A program made the translations under genes and the position numbers. A stretch of 64,000 nt of DNA from an uncultured Collinsella sp. GTDB taxonomy: Bacteria > Actinomycetota > Coriobacteriia > Coriobacteriales > Coriobacteriaceae. Location: NCBI GenBank assembly GCA_905209765.1, contig CAJLUE010000003.1:12151-76150 (forward strand), in the 5' to 3' direction. Every line of letters begins with the position of its first letter. Position 1 is the stretch's first letter. The notes under the pieces were generated by a model. That model did not search any database. It was not told the DNA's origin and was given only the letters and a program-made list of their open reading frames with translations. Positions 1 through 8,243 of the stretch are shown here, piece by piece.

Positions 1-176
1 GTGTGCTTGTTTACAACCTGCTGGCCGCCCAGCGGCTGGCCGGTCTGTGTGTCGTAAGCCTGCACGTAGGGAATGTTGCTGCCGGCAGGCGTCGACTCCA
101 CCTGCACGCGCGGCTGCTGCTGAGTCTCGCCGGCATTGCCAACATCCTGGGGACGCTGGGAATCGTTCTCGCTCAT
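1..176 (-). CDS. Hypothetical protein, N-terminal part only
   Basis: Partial gene that runs off the left edge of the window. Only the first 58 codons are visible. The ATG has a good Shine-Dalgarno (AAAGGA) about 7 bases upstream. The visible peptide is polar and rich in Gln, Pro and Ser, with no membrane segment, and looks like a disordered N-terminal tail such as those that precede TM2 or DUF4190-type membrane domains. The domain that would identify the protein lies outside the window, so no function is assigned. Confidence 0.6.
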   Translation of the reverse strand, partial: MSENDSQRPQDVGNAGETQQQPRVQVESTPAGSNIPYVQAYDTQTGQPLGGQQVVNKH

Positions 177-205
177 AGCTGCGATCCTTTCGTCAAATAA
201 CCAAA

Positions 206-229
206 GGCCCGCCAAACACGTGGCGGGCC
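206..229 (-). terminator. Perfect 8-bp hairpin in the leader of the first gene
   Basis: GGCCCGCC and GGCGGGCC form a perfect stem around an 8-base loop. Read on the minus strand it is followed by a short T-rich stretch. It lies between the response-regulator terminator and the start at 176, so it could be a backup terminator or a leader hairpin. The rest of 230-343 shows no gene. Confidence 0.4.
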
Positions 230-342
230 ATCATTGTTCACGTTGAGTTGTACCCCAATATGCGGGTGCACGTGTATGAGAACGCAATCTTTTAGGAAGG
301 CTTAAGTTCTTCTGCAAACCCGAAAGGAGCCCGCATATGCGG

Positions 343-380
343 CAAAACCACCACAAAGGTGCCTGTCCCCTTTGTGGTGG
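343..380 (-). terminator. Rho-independent terminator of the glnA-regulator unit
   Basis: A perfect 12-bp stem (CCACCACAAAGG with CCTTTGTGGTGG) around a 9-base loop, followed on the minus strand by TTTTG. It lies 4 bases past the stop codon of the response regulator. The loop reads GGACAGGCA on the minus strand. Confidence 0.8.
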
Positions 381-384
381 AAAT

Positions 385-1047
385 CTAGTCCTTAAACAGG
401 TAGCCTACGCCGCGGACGGTAGTGATGTGGGCCGCGATCTGCGGGCCCACCTTGGAGCGGATGCGTCGGATGTGCACGTCGACGGTACGCGTGCCGCCGC
501 AGTACTCAAAGCCCCACACGCGGTGCAGCAGCACTTCGCGGCTGTAGGCACGGTTGGGGTGCGTCGCCAAAAAGCTCAGCAGCGAATACTCCATCAGCGT
601 CAGGTCGATGGGCTCGTTATCGAGCGTCACCTGGTAGGTAGCCAGGTTAATCTCGAGGTTATCGATGTTGAGCACATCGTCGGCGGTGACGGTCTCCTCC
701 TCGCCCATCAGGCGCTGTGCACGAGCCTTAAGCTCGTTGGGCGTCGCCGTGGGGCATACAAAGTCGGCATGCGCGTGATTGGGCAGGCGCAGGGTGCCGA
801 GCGCCTCGTCGTCGACGATCACCAACATGGGAACGCCGCCGCGATCGTCAAGCCACTTGGCAATCTGATCGATGCGGTCGCTGCGGATGCCATCGGAATC
901 GAGGATCAGCAGGTCAAAGTCGTGCGCCGCGGTCGGCGAATCGGGAGTTGCCAGGCTCACCTCGACACCCAGGGTGGTCGTCAAGCTGCGGGCAAACTCG
1001 TGGAAGCGCGTCGTGCGCGCCATGAACAGGGCACTCTTTTCGGACAT
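385..1047 (-). CDS. GlnR-like atypical OmpR-family response regulator
   Basis: About 220 residues. The start at 1047 has a strong Shine-Dalgarno (GGAGG, 5 bases of spacing); a longer reading back to 1131 would overlap glnA and lacks such a site. The N-terminal half is a degenerate receiver: it keeps an Asp in a LLILDSDG motif but lacks the usual N-terminal acidic pair. The C-terminal half is a clear OmpR/PhoB winged helix, with VWGFEYCGGTRTVDVHIRR and a closing TVRGVGYLF. From family knowledge this combination resembles GlnR, the orphan nitrogen regulator of actinobacteria that works without phosphorylation. The gene follows glnA by 50 bases on the same strand and probably shares its transcript, with no histidine kinase beside it. 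A nitrogen role is inferred from similarity and position. Confidence 0.75.
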   Translation of the reverse strand: MSEKSALFMARTTRFHEFARSLTTTLGVEVSLATPDSPTAAHDFDLLILDSDGIRSDRIDQIAKWLDDRGGVPMLVIVDDEALGTLRLPNHAHADFVCPTATPNELKARAQRLMGEEETVTADDVLNIDNLEINLATYQVTLDNEPIDLTLMEYSLLSFLATHPNRAYSREVLLHRVWGFEYCGGTRTVDVHIRRIRSKVGPQIAAHITTVRGVGYLFKD

Positions 1048-1097
1048 ATCGGCCTCCAAGGAAATGAGCTCAATCGTACTGGAACAAGTCAGCGCGA

Positions 1098-2435
1098 TTA
1101 GGAGTTCGCCAGGTAGTGCTTGATCTCCCACTCGGTGATCGTAGACTCAAACTTATGCCACTCGTCGCGCTTCTTTTTGAGGAAGAAGCTGTGGATGTGC
1201 TCACCGAGGGCATCCTTCATAAACTGCGAGTTCTCAAACACGTCGAGCGCCTCTTTGAGCGAGCGCGGCAGCGGCGTGTAGCCGGCCTCGACCATCTGAC
1301 GGTCGGTAAGCTTGAGCGTCTCAGCCGTTGCCTCGGGCGGGAGCTCCAGCTTGCGCTCGATGCCGTCCAGACCAGCCGCCAGCGTGACGGCGTTGACCAG
1401 GTACGGGTTGGCCATGGGGTCGGGGCTGCGAAGCTCGATGCGCGTGGACAGCTGCTTGCCGGGCTTGTAGACCGGAATGCGGACCATACTCGCGCGGTTG
1501 CGCAGGCCCCACGTGGCGTACTGCGGCACGGAGTCGCCGCCCGTGGTGATGCGCTTGTACGAGTTGACCGTGGGGTTAGTGATGGCGCTGATCTCGCGCG
1601 CGTGCGCCAAGATGCCGGCCATGTAGTGCTTGGCGATATCGGAGAGGTGGTACTTCTCGTCGTCCTCGCCCCAAAAGACGTTGTTGCCGTCGTGGTCGAA
1701 TAGCGACTGGCACAGGAACATAGCGCTGCCGTCCTCGCCCGCCAACGGCTTGGGCATAAAGGAGGCGTGGCACCCGCTCTCGTAAGCCTGCTGCTTAATG
1801 ATGAGTTTGGCCGTGGTGATGGCGTCGGACATGCTCAGGGCCTCGGCGTGGCGCAGGCTCATGCCGTGCTGCGAGCGGCCGGCGGCGTGGAAGGTGTACT
1901 CCACGGGCACGGACATCTTCTCGAGCGTGAGGACCGTGTTGCGGCGCAGGTCGCGAGCGGCATCGCTCACCGAAAGATCGAAGTAGCCCACGTTGTCGAG
2001 CGGCTCGGGGGTGTGCTCGTCGGGGAAGTAGTAATACTCCAGCTCGGCACCCACGTTGAGCAGGTAGCCAGCCTTCTCGGCCTTATAGAACATGCGGCGC
2101 AACGCATCGCGCGGATCGCCGGCGAAGGGCTTGCGGTCGGGGGTGCACACATCGCAGAACACGCGGGCGACGCCGTTGTGGCTCGGGCGCCACGGCAAAA
2201 TCTGGAAGGTCGAAGCATCGGGAAACGCCAGCATGTCGGCTTCCTCGGGCGTGGCAAAGCCCTCGATGGCGGAGCCGTCAAAGCCAATACCCTCCTCAAA
2301 AGCGACCTCGAGGTCCTCGGGGCTAATGGCAAAGTTCTTGAGGCGGCCGAGAATGTCGACAAACCACAGACGTACAAAGCGGATGTCACGCTGCTCTACG
2401 GAGCGGAGTACGTAATCGATGTTCTGCTGGTTCAT
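1098..2435 (-). CDS. glnA: Glutamine synthetase type I
   Basis: 445 residues, the usual length of short GSI enzymes. It condenses ammonia and glutamate to glutamine using ATP in the cytoplasm. The N-terminal beta-grasp contains RFVRLWFVDILGRLKNFAI and IGFDGSAIEGF. The catalytic domain has GAELEYYYF, AGRSQHGMSL, the ammonia-site region around NPTVNSYKR and the RIELRSPDP arginine/glutamate segment. At the position where adenylylated GSI enzymes carry KNLYDLPPE, this protein reads ERKLELPPE, so the target tyrosine is absent and control by GlnE is not expected. The ATG has the Shine-Dalgarno AAAGGGGAG. The GlnR-like regulator lies directly downstream. The 125-base upstream gap must hold the promoter. 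Confidence 0.95.
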   Translation of the reverse strand: MNQQNIDYVLRSVEQRDIRFVRLWFVDILGRLKNFAISPEDLEVAFEEGIGFDGSAIEGFATPEEADMLAFPDASTFQILPWRPSHNGVARVFCDVCTPDRKPFAGDPRDALRRMFYKAEKAGYLLNVGAELEYYYFPDEHTPEPLDNVGYFDLSVSDAARDLRRNTVLTLEKMSVPVEYTFHAAGRSQHGMSLRHAEALSMSDAITTAKLIIKQQAYESGCHASFMPKPLAGEDGSAMFLCQSLFDHDGNNVFWGEDDEKYHLSDIAKHYMAGILAHAREISAITNPTVNSYKRITTGGDSVPQYATWGLRNRASMVRIPVYKPGKQLSTRIELRSPDPMANPYLVNAVTLAAGLDGIERKLELPPEATAETLKLTDRQMVEAGYTPLPRSLKEALDVFENSQFMKDALGEHIHSFFLKKKRDEWHKFESTITEWEIKHYLANS

Positions 2436-2561
2436 GTCGCTCCCCTTTCTTTCGGGCGGGTTTCGACTGGTCTATATCGCAGATACTATCGCAGAAAAAT
2501 GTTTCCGCAGGGTTAAAGCGTATCAAGCGCTCAAAAAACGTGCGCGAACAGGCAGTCTGAC

Positions 2562-3056
2562 TTACGCGCGATCATAAAGGATCACTCCTTCGCGCTCGAT
2601 TACCGCGGCAAGATCATCATCAAGATAGTCACTCGAGACGAGGTCAACCTGCTTCCCGGTTTCTTTGCGCACCGCCTCGCCAAACGCCGATAACGCGAAA
2701 AGACCAAAGCCCCGCTCGCGATCGACTTCGAGACGCAAGTCAATATCACTATCGGCATGCGCCTCGCCACGGGCATACGAACCAAAAAGGATCACGGTCT
2801 TGATGGCGGGAATCGTGCTAGCTGCCTCGCGGACGGCGGACTCAATCTGGGCAGTATCCAAAATGCCCGTCGCGGCGCTTTCGCTCGCAGAGCTTTTACC
2901 AAGTGAAGGAACAAACGGCAGAGAGCGCTCGCGCAGCATCTGCCTCATAAACATATTGACCGCAACAGACGAAGTCATGCCAAGTTCTTCGCACAGCTCG
3001 GCAAATGAATCTTTAATTGACGAGTCCACTCGCACACTCAGCACAGACGCAGCCAT
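2562..3056 (-). CDS. RelB/DinJ-like domain fused to MNT-type nucleotidyltransferase
   Basis: 164 residues in two parts. Residues 1-60 resemble the RelB/DinJ antitoxin ribbon-helix-helix (LSVRVDSSIKDSFAELCEEL, then GMTSSVAVNMFMRQMLRE). Residues 70-164 form a minimal nucleotidyltransferase with GSYARGEAHADSDIDL, the GSxxxG and DxD catalytic signature of the MNT/KNTase fold. Stand-alone MNT proteins are antitoxins that AMPylate HEPN toxins, while DinJ proteins neutralise YafQ-type toxins. Having both on one chain is unusual, and neither a HEPN nor a YafQ partner is next to it. The Shine-Dalgarno AGGAGG lies well placed before the ATG. It may be an orphan antitoxin or a regulator that lost its toxin. 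Confidence 0.75.
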   Translation of the reverse strand: MAASVLSVRVDSSIKDSFAELCEELGMTSSVAVNMFMRQMLRERSLPFVPSLGKSSASESAATGILDTAQIESAVREAASTIPAIKTVILFGSYARGEAHADSDIDLRLEVDRERGFGLFALSAFGEAVRKETGKQVDLVSSDYLDDDLAAVIEREGVILYDRA

Positions 3057-3098
3057 GGATACCTCCTGTATGACATTGTCTATATATTATCATACAAA

Positions 3099-4121
3099 CT
3101 AGCGCGAGGTTGATGCGCGGTGTTCGATGTGACCGGGAACCTCGATGCGCTTGGGGGCGAGCTTTGCGGCCTCGCCCACCGTAGTGGTAACAACGTCGAT
3201 GCGCTCGGAGAGGCGCTCGACCACGCGCTCGGCGATGATGAGGGTGTCTTGCGCGGCCGTGGTCACGCCGCCAAAGAGCACGCGGTTCCAGGGGCAATCG
3301 TCAAACGTCGCGATTTTGAGACCCGCCGGCAACGAGGGTCCCAGCTGCGTCAGCGCCTCGGTCAGACGCAGAAAGACCAGGCCGTCGACGGCAATGAGGC
3401 CGAGCTTTTTGCCTACATAGTCGCGGATAGTCTCGTCCAAGCGGCCAACGCCCGTGGCGCCGCCATCGGCCAGGGTGACAACCTCGCCCGCAAGGCCGCG
3501 GTGCGAAAGCTCGTCGGTAAAGGCCTCGGCGCGCTCGCGACGGACGGGGCTGTCGTCGCTTGCCTCGGTGAGCAGGCACAGACGCTCGCTGCCAGCGGCG
3601 GTCAAGGCGTCTACCAAGCCGGCGACCAGCTCACGGTTGTTAGATGTCACCAGATCGACGCCGCCGTCGGCAGCATCGCGGTCGAGCAGCACAACGGGCA
3701 GGCGCCCCGCTGCCACGGCGATTGCCTCGTCGTTGCCTCCACAGGTGTTGACGACCAGGCCGTCCGCGCCGGCATCGATAAGTCTGGTGAGCGACTCTGC
3801 TTCCTTAGCGGGATCGTTGCCGCTAATGGCCGTCATAAGCGAGCAGCCGCGCGCGGCGGCACTGGCGGAAAGTCCTTCGAGCATGGCGCTCGAGAATGGG
3901 TTGGCGATGTCGGCCAAGATCACGCCGATGAGATTGGTGCGCGAGGAGCGCAGATTGCGTGCGGCGGCACGCGGGCGATAGCCGGTGCGCTCGATGACCT
4001 CGGCAATGCGGGCACGGGTCTCCTCGGTCATTTGCCCGGGACGGTTGTTGAGATAGCGCGAGACCGTGGCCGGACTCACGCCCGCCTCGACGGCAATGTC
4101 CTTGATTCTCATCTGCGCCAT
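3099..4121 (-). CDS. LacI-family transcriptional regulator
   Basis: About 340 residues from the start at 4121. The N-terminal helix-turn-helix is typical: MRIKDIAVEAGVSPATVSRY, then a hinge helix at AARNLRSSRTNLIG. The rest is a periplasmic-binding-protein-like sensor domain with LLDRDAADGGVDLVTSNN and a closing ATFDDCPWNRVLFGGVTT segment. It presumably binds a sugar or sugar derivative and represses a catabolic operon. No obvious target operon adjoins it: the neighbours are the antitoxin fusion and a GntR regulator. An upstream extension to 4169 lacks a better ribosome site. Confidence 0.88.
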   Translation of the reverse strand: MAQMRIKDIAVEAGVSPATVSRYLNNRPGQMTEETRARIAEVIERTGYRPRAAARNLRSSRTNLIGVILADIANPFSSAMLEGLSASAAARGCSLMTAISGNDPAKEAESLTRLIDAGADGLVVNTCGGNDEAIAVAAGRLPVVLLDRDAADGGVDLVTSNNRELVAGLVDALTAAGSERLCLLTEASDDSPVRRERAEAFTDELSHRGLAGEVVTLADGGATGVGRLDETIRDYVGKKLGLIAVDGLVFLRLTEALTQLGPSLPAGLKIATFDDCPWNRVLFGGVTTAAQDTLIIAERVVERLSERIDVVTTTVGEAAKLAPKRIEVPGHIEHRASTSR

Positions 4122-4245
4122 AGCGCACCCCGTTTCCCCATTGTCGGCAGCCTGAGCCATTTTAGGCATTTTTTAAAAATCTCAGTTGCAAAACGCTGTA
4201 GGTGAGCAGCATCGTTTTTGCGTCTCGAGCAGATGCGATAATGGG

Positions 4246-4938
4246 CTAGATAGCCGAGTCTTTAGACAGCTCAAAATAGTCAGGATGCAAGGCGATAACC
4301 GGGCCCTGCTCCTCGGGCATCAGGTGCAAGTGCGTCTCTGCCAGATAGCTCGCCGCATCGGTATCGCCCCTCTTAATGGCCTCGAGAATCCGGCGATGCT
4401 GCCGACGAATCGGCTCCCAATCCAGGTCCTGCGACACCATACGCAACCAGTTGTATCGCTCAAAATGTGTGTTGACGCTCTTCATCCAATCCCACAACAT
4501 GTGACGGCCGGCAATCTCAAAACACGTCTCATGGAACAGGTTGTCCAGATCGAAAAAGCGACGCGTTTCGCTATGGTCGAGCGACTCGGACTCGGCAAGA
4601 ATCTGCTCGAGCCGCTGCTTTTGCTCGGGCGAGGCGGCCGAACAACATTTAATGAGCACGCTTCTCTCAAGTTTCTCGCGCAAGAAGCAGGCGTTCTCGG
4701 CGCGCTCCATGCTGATTTTTGAGACATAGGTGCCGCTTTTGGGACGCGTTTCCACCAGCTCCTGCTCACGCAGGCGCACAAAGGACTCGCGAATGGGCGT
4801 GCGCCCGATTCCCGTCTCCTTTTCCAGACCAATCGCCGAAAGACGCGTGCCGGGTTTGAGCTCGGCATAGATAATCTTGGAGCGCAATGCGTTGTATGCC
4901 TGGTCTTGCAGGCTCTGATTATGCTGGCGTTGTTCCAT
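4246..4938 (-). CDS. GntR-family regulator, FadR/FCD subfamily
   Basis: About 230 residues. The winged helix is at residues 10-75 (QAYNALRSKIIYAELKPGTR and IGRTPIRESFVRLREQELVE). The C-terminal all-helical FCD domain carries the metal-binding pattern with FDLDNLFHETCFEIAGRHM and HRRILEAIKRGD. FCD proteins respond to organic acids such as gluconate, pyruvate or lactate. The start at 4938 has GAGGG upstream and removes a weak 15-residue extension. It stands alone between a LacI regulator and an intergenic repeat, so its target cannot be read from position. Confidence 0.88.
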   Translation of the reverse strand: MEQRQHNQSLQDQAYNALRSKIIYAELKPGTRLSAIGLEKETGIGRTPIRESFVRLREQELVETRPKSGTYVSKISMERAENACFLREKLERSVLIKCCSAASPEQKQRLEQILAESESLDHSETRRFFDLDNLFHETCFEIAGRHMLWDWMKSVNTHFERYNWLRMVSQDLDWEPIRRQHRRILEAIKRGDTDAASYLAETHLHLMPEEQGPVIALHPDYFELSKDSAI

Positions 4939-5072
4939 AAAGCCCTCGGATAAACCCTCGGTTAGTCGAATACCACCATGCAATACTATCGCATCGACAC
5001 GCCCCAGCTCCCAATCAGTCTTTTTGGGACGGGGCTCTTTTAGCTACCCTGGCCCGCAGATCGGCCCCCTTG

Positions 5073-5229
5073 CCACAAAAGTGGCCCATCTACTACGTTA
5101 ACACGGATAGCCTCGGCCATACCGAAAACCGTGAAAAAAAACCGCAGGTAGACAGCTTGTCGATTTTCGAAAAAGCCGACTATGGTTGACCCCTGCGGCT
5201 TAAACGTAGTAGATAGGCCCTTTTCGTGG
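5073..5229. repeat. Nested inverted-repeat element, 157 bp
   Basis: Outer arms at 5073-5101 and 5200-5229 match at most positions and share the core ATCTACTACGTT. Inner arms CCGCAGG at 5142-5148 and CCTGCGG at 5192-5198 enclose a third small palindrome around TTTTCGAAAA. There is no coding potential inside. Together with the array at 5361 it fills the gap between the GntR regulator and the ATPase. It may be a non-autonomous mobile repeat or an RNA structure. Confidence 0.6.
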
Positions 5230-5360
5230 CGCAGCACTACTGCACCCCAAATTGGCACCCCGAGCCCTCGTGAGTTGCCAACAAGCTGTTCGCCCAGCGC
5301 TTTATCCGCGCGGCATTTGGAAAATAGCACCACCGCAAAACCCGCGAGTAGCGCTTACTT

Positions 5361-5420
5361 TGCTATATCTCACTATACTTTGCTATATCTTGCTATACTT
5401 TGCTATATCTTGCTATATCT
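5361..5420 (+). promoter_or_regulatory. Six-unit 10-bp tandem array carrying extended -10 motifs
   Basis: Six contiguous decamers: TGCTATATCT, CACTATACTT, TGCTATATCT, TGCTATACTT, TGCTATATCT, TGCTATATCT. Most read TGnTATAnT, which matches an extended -10 element, so the array presents several stacked promoter cores about one helical turn apart. It ends 18 bp before the ATPase start at 5439, and the Shine-Dalgarno follows directly. The ATPase at 60745-61827 has a comparable array. Confidence 0.7.
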
Positions 5421-5438
5421 TGAGCAAAGGTGGCTCAC

Positions 5439-6530
5439 ATGCAAACAAACCCTTTTAAGCCCACAGCAGGTAAAACACCTCCCACGATTATCGGCCGCGA
5501 AGATGTGCTCGAAGAATTCAATGAGGGCCTCGTCAACGGGCCTGGTGCCCCGGGGCGCCTAATGCGCATAGCCGGCGTCCGTGGAACGGGCAAGACAGTC
5601 CTCCTTGACGAGTGCTCACGTTTGGCGCAAAGCCGTGGCTGGACGGTCATAAAAGAGGTCGCAACCGAGGGACTTTGCCAACGCATTCTCGAACAGCTGC
5701 AGCCCAAATTCCAGGCCAAACACGCCAGATTTGAGCCCACCGTAGCTGGCATATCCATCGGCAGCATAGACATTGAGCGAATCGGTCCATCGCTACGCGA
5801 CGCCATGAGACAGACAATATCCAAGAATGAAAATGGCCTGCTCATCACTCTCGACGAGGTTCAAGACGCAGAGCTCGATGAGGTCCGAACGCTCTCCATT
5901 GCGATTCAGCAGGTTATCGGCGAAGACCTTGATATAGCCTTTGTTTTTGCGGGGCTGCCTTCGATGATTGAAAGCATCATCAACGGAAAGACACTTACGT
6001 TTTTGCGCCGTGCCCTCCCCTTTGACCTGAAGGCTGTGGCAGTAACCGAAGTGTCGTACTCCCTCGAGGAAACCATTGAAGCGTCTGGCATGGAGTTGCA
6101 GCCAGGTATTGCCGGCCAACTTGCCGAGGCAACGCAAGGTTATCCTTTCATGATCCAACTCGTTGGATACTACGCATGGCAGTTGGCAAGACGCGCACAT
6201 ACACCGATTATTGGAGAAGAAGAAGCCGAGCGCGGCATTGCAACGGCACGCGAACGCTTCTGTGCCATGGTGATTGAGCCCGCGCTACAGCGCATTCCGC
6301 CCACGTGCATCGCTTATCTGCTGAGCATGGCATCTTTGGGGCAGACGAGCTCGACCAGCATGGTTGCCGATGCCCTAAACAAAACGCCTCAACAGGTGAG
6401 TTCCGTCCGCAGCCGCCTGTTAAGAGAATCGATTATCGAGGCTCCCTCGTACGGCAAGGTCTCATTTGCCATCCCCTACATGCGCGACTACCTCTACGAG
6501 CACAAAGCCGAACTGGAAGTTGAACTGTAG
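5439..6530 (+). CDS. AAA ATPase of the archaeal-ATPase/Orc-like type (paralogue 1)
   Basis: About 363 residues. It opens with QTNPFKPTAGKTPPTIIGRE, then Walker A GVRGTGKTVLLDE (near residue 50) and Walker B GLLITLDEVQ (near residue 130), followed by a sensor-like segment FVFAGLPSMIE. The C-terminal 90 residues look like a winged helix (TSSTSMVADALNKTPQQVSS, ending in IPYMRDYLYEH). This layout, AAA plus winged helix, matches the Pfam archaeal ATPase group and is broadly like Orc1/Cdc6. The ATG at 5439 has AAAGGTGG about 5 bases upstream; a GTG at 5430 is too close to it. It lies next to a decayed integrase, which suggests an accessory origin. The cellular role of this family in Coriobacteriia is unknown to me. 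A close paralogue is at 60745-61827. Confidence 0.8.
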   Translation: MQTNPFKPTAGKTPPTIIGREDVLEEFNEGLVNGPGAPGRLMRIAGVRGTGKTVLLDECSRLAQSRGWTVIKEVATEGLCQRILEQLQPKFQAKHARFEPTVAGISIGSIDIERIGPSLRDAMRQTISKNENGLLITLDEVQDAELDEVRTLSIAIQQVIGEDLDIAFVFAGLPSMIESIINGKTLTFLRRALPFDLKAVAVTEVSYSLEETIEASGMELQPGIAGQLAEATQGYPFMIQLVGYYAWQLARRAHTPIIGEEEAERGIATARERFCAMVIEPALQRIPPTCIAYLLSMASLGQTSSTSMVADALNKTPQQVSSVRSRLLRESIIEAPSYGKVSFAIPYMRDYLYEHKAELEVEL

Positions 6531-6550
6531 AAACGGCAACTGCCCTGCAA

Positions 6551-6702
6551 GACGAAAACCGTTTTCGTACGGATTAAAGCAGACGTAAACGATTTTCGTC
6601 TTGATTTGCGTACGGAATTAAGACGAAAATTGCGCTTTCGTACGCTTATTACCAGACGCAAATTGTTTTCGTCCGGCCATGCGTCCCCAATCTAGACGAA
6701 AA
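6551..6702. repeat. Palindromic GACGAAAA / CGTACG repeat array
   Basis: GACGAAAA occurs at 6551, 6622 and 6695 on the plus strand and as TTTTCGTC at 6593 and 6666, so orientation alternates about every 30-45 bp. CGTACG is interspersed three times between 6566 and 6645. The array starts 20 bp after the ATPase stop and leads into the integrase remnant. It resembles a set of protein-binding sites, for example integrase arm sites or ATPase sites. Confidence 0.55.
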
Positions 6703-7099
6703 GAGCCCCGAGCTCGTATTGAACTGCATCCCAATTCTTGGACGGGCGCCGATGCCCTGATCTCTGCCATGTCGAGGTGCGAGATCAAATCCTTGGCGCG
6801 CTCGCCGGAGTGGTATGCCTTGTTCGGCGCCACCTTCCTGTAGAGCTTCTTGAGCTTCGTCTTCCCCTTGTTGCCCGGCGGCATCTCCGTCTCAGGTGGC
6901 AGCCCTAGGAAGGACAGGACGCCGGGCAGGTCGCACAGCATCACGTCCTCAATGTCGGCCTTGGCCGCCAGGTCGACGACTCTCTGCGCTGTCGGCGAGA
7001 TGTTCGGGGTGCTGCTACCGCCCGCTGGTTCGGAAGCTGGCGGGCAGTAGCGGCAGTAGCGGTGTGGCTCGATAGGCCCGAATATCCGTAAGGAAGGTG
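6618..7099 (-). pseudogene. Fragment of an unrecognised accessory gene
   Basis: An open frame of about 150 codons carries coding-like sequence, including RYCRYCPPASEPAGG, VVDLAAKADIEDVMLCDLPG and KKLYRKVAPNKAYHSGERAK. There is no plausible start with a ribosome site, and the frame overlaps the GACGAAAA array at its 3' end, where the peptide becomes implausible. It begins where the integrase frame ends. The Cys pairs could be part of a zinc ribbon. I read it as the tail of a mobile-element gene joined to the broken integrase. Function unknown. Confidence 0.4.
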
Positions 7100-7962
7100 C
7101 TCGCTCTCATATGTGCTGATATGCCTCGCCTCGCGAACCTTGGGATGCTTCCTGAGGTAATCCCTCAATTCGAGCCACTCTTTATGCTCATAACGCTTCG
7201 AAATCGTTTCCCCGTCGACAGTTTCCTTCACATAATGGTATGTTCGAACGCCTTCGAACTTGCCGAACCCGTTCTCGACGCTGAAGTTTCTGAACCAGCG
7301 CGAAAACCCATTCAGGTCCATGAAGTTGACTTGGGGATGCCTGTCTTTCGTTCGTTCGAATGAGTGGACGAGCGGAGTGCCTTTGACTTGTTCCAGGCCG
7401 AAGGCTTCCATTTCGCGGGCCTGCTCCTTTTTCCAGAATTCGAGATACGACGTCAGCGTCTCGCTTATCGAGATCCTCCGCACGCTTTTCTTGCTTTTGG
7501 GCGAGCGAACGCTTCGATCGGCCGCGAACTGCTGCTCAATGAGGATGCTTCTGTTCTCGACGGAGACATCGGACCACGTCATCCCGAGGGCTTCTGCCCT
7601 TCTCATGTCGGTGTCGAGCATGAGCATCACGCATGTGATGTGCGCGTCCGGTTCTCGATTGAGTAGGATGTCGAGTAGGCGAGCGGCGTGATGGTTCCTT
7701 CGCGGTTGTCGTGGAACTTTTTTGCGTACGAGCCGACGGTGTCCCTCGATTTTTGGACGTAGGTGCCGCTGTTGAGTTCTGCCTTGTAGGCTTCGAGTGC
7801 GGCGTCGACCTCTCGGCTTTTGGTGGTATGTATGGTCTGCCACGGCGAATAGCGGTATTTGCCCGTGACCGGATCCTTGCCGAGGCTGTGACGGTAGCGC
7901 CACGTGTATTTGTCGCGGCGTTGCTTCGTTCCTTTGCCTATGACGAGAGGTCGGTCGTTCAT
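7100..7962 (-). pseudogene. Tyrosine recombinase (phage-type integrase), frameshifted and truncated
   Basis: The N-terminal portion starts at 7962 (MNDRPLVIGKGTKQRRDKY) and has the usual AP2-like DNA-binding segment (YSPWQTIHTTKSREVDAALE) and the start of the SAM-like core domain. Near 7640-7690 the reading frame changes, and the catalytic domain continues in another frame with LDTDMRRAEALGMTWSDVSV, which holds the first catalytic Arg. The HxLRHT box, the second His and the catalytic Tyr are not found; the frame degenerates after HISTYESEHLPYG. Both the frameshift and the missing C-terminal half indicate an inactive gene. The adjacent tRNA 3' fragment at 8244-8288 fits the attachment site such an integrase would use. 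Confidence 0.75.
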
Positions 7963-8027
7963 CGTGTTCCTTGCCTGAAGTGCCTGAGAATCGCGCTCGG
8001 TTGCGCGGAATGGCGCAAAGGGCTGGG

Positions 8028-8103
8028 GCGGGTGGGCATTACCCTTGGTGGTGGGCCCTGCGTGGGGTCACACCCCAAGGGTAATGCTCCGCCTGACCGC
8101 TTT
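8028..8103. repeat. Long inverted repeat between integrase remnant and tRNA fragment
   Basis: A perfect 13-bp pair, GCATTACCCTTGG at 8036-8048 and CCAAGGGTAATGC at 8085-8097, with weaker GC-rich extensions on both sides. It lies just upstream of the integrase start and could be an excision-control site, a terminator, or another member of the palindrome-rich intergenic repeats of this genome. Confidence 0.5.
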
Positions 8104-8243
8104 CAAGCTCGTTGTGGGTCGAATTTGGGTCGAATTATTCCGCGTACTTTTCTTTCGTAAATCTATGAAAACATCAAATGACCTGGAGTTATATTGACTT
8201 CAATTTGGGTCGAAATGTCTGAATGAAACAACGTCGTAGCGAC

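Noticed and set aside
5361..5420. Possible CRISPR array
   Set aside because: Units are contiguous decamers with no spacers, and there are no cas genes. It is a simple tandem array. No CRISPR was seen elsewhere in the window.
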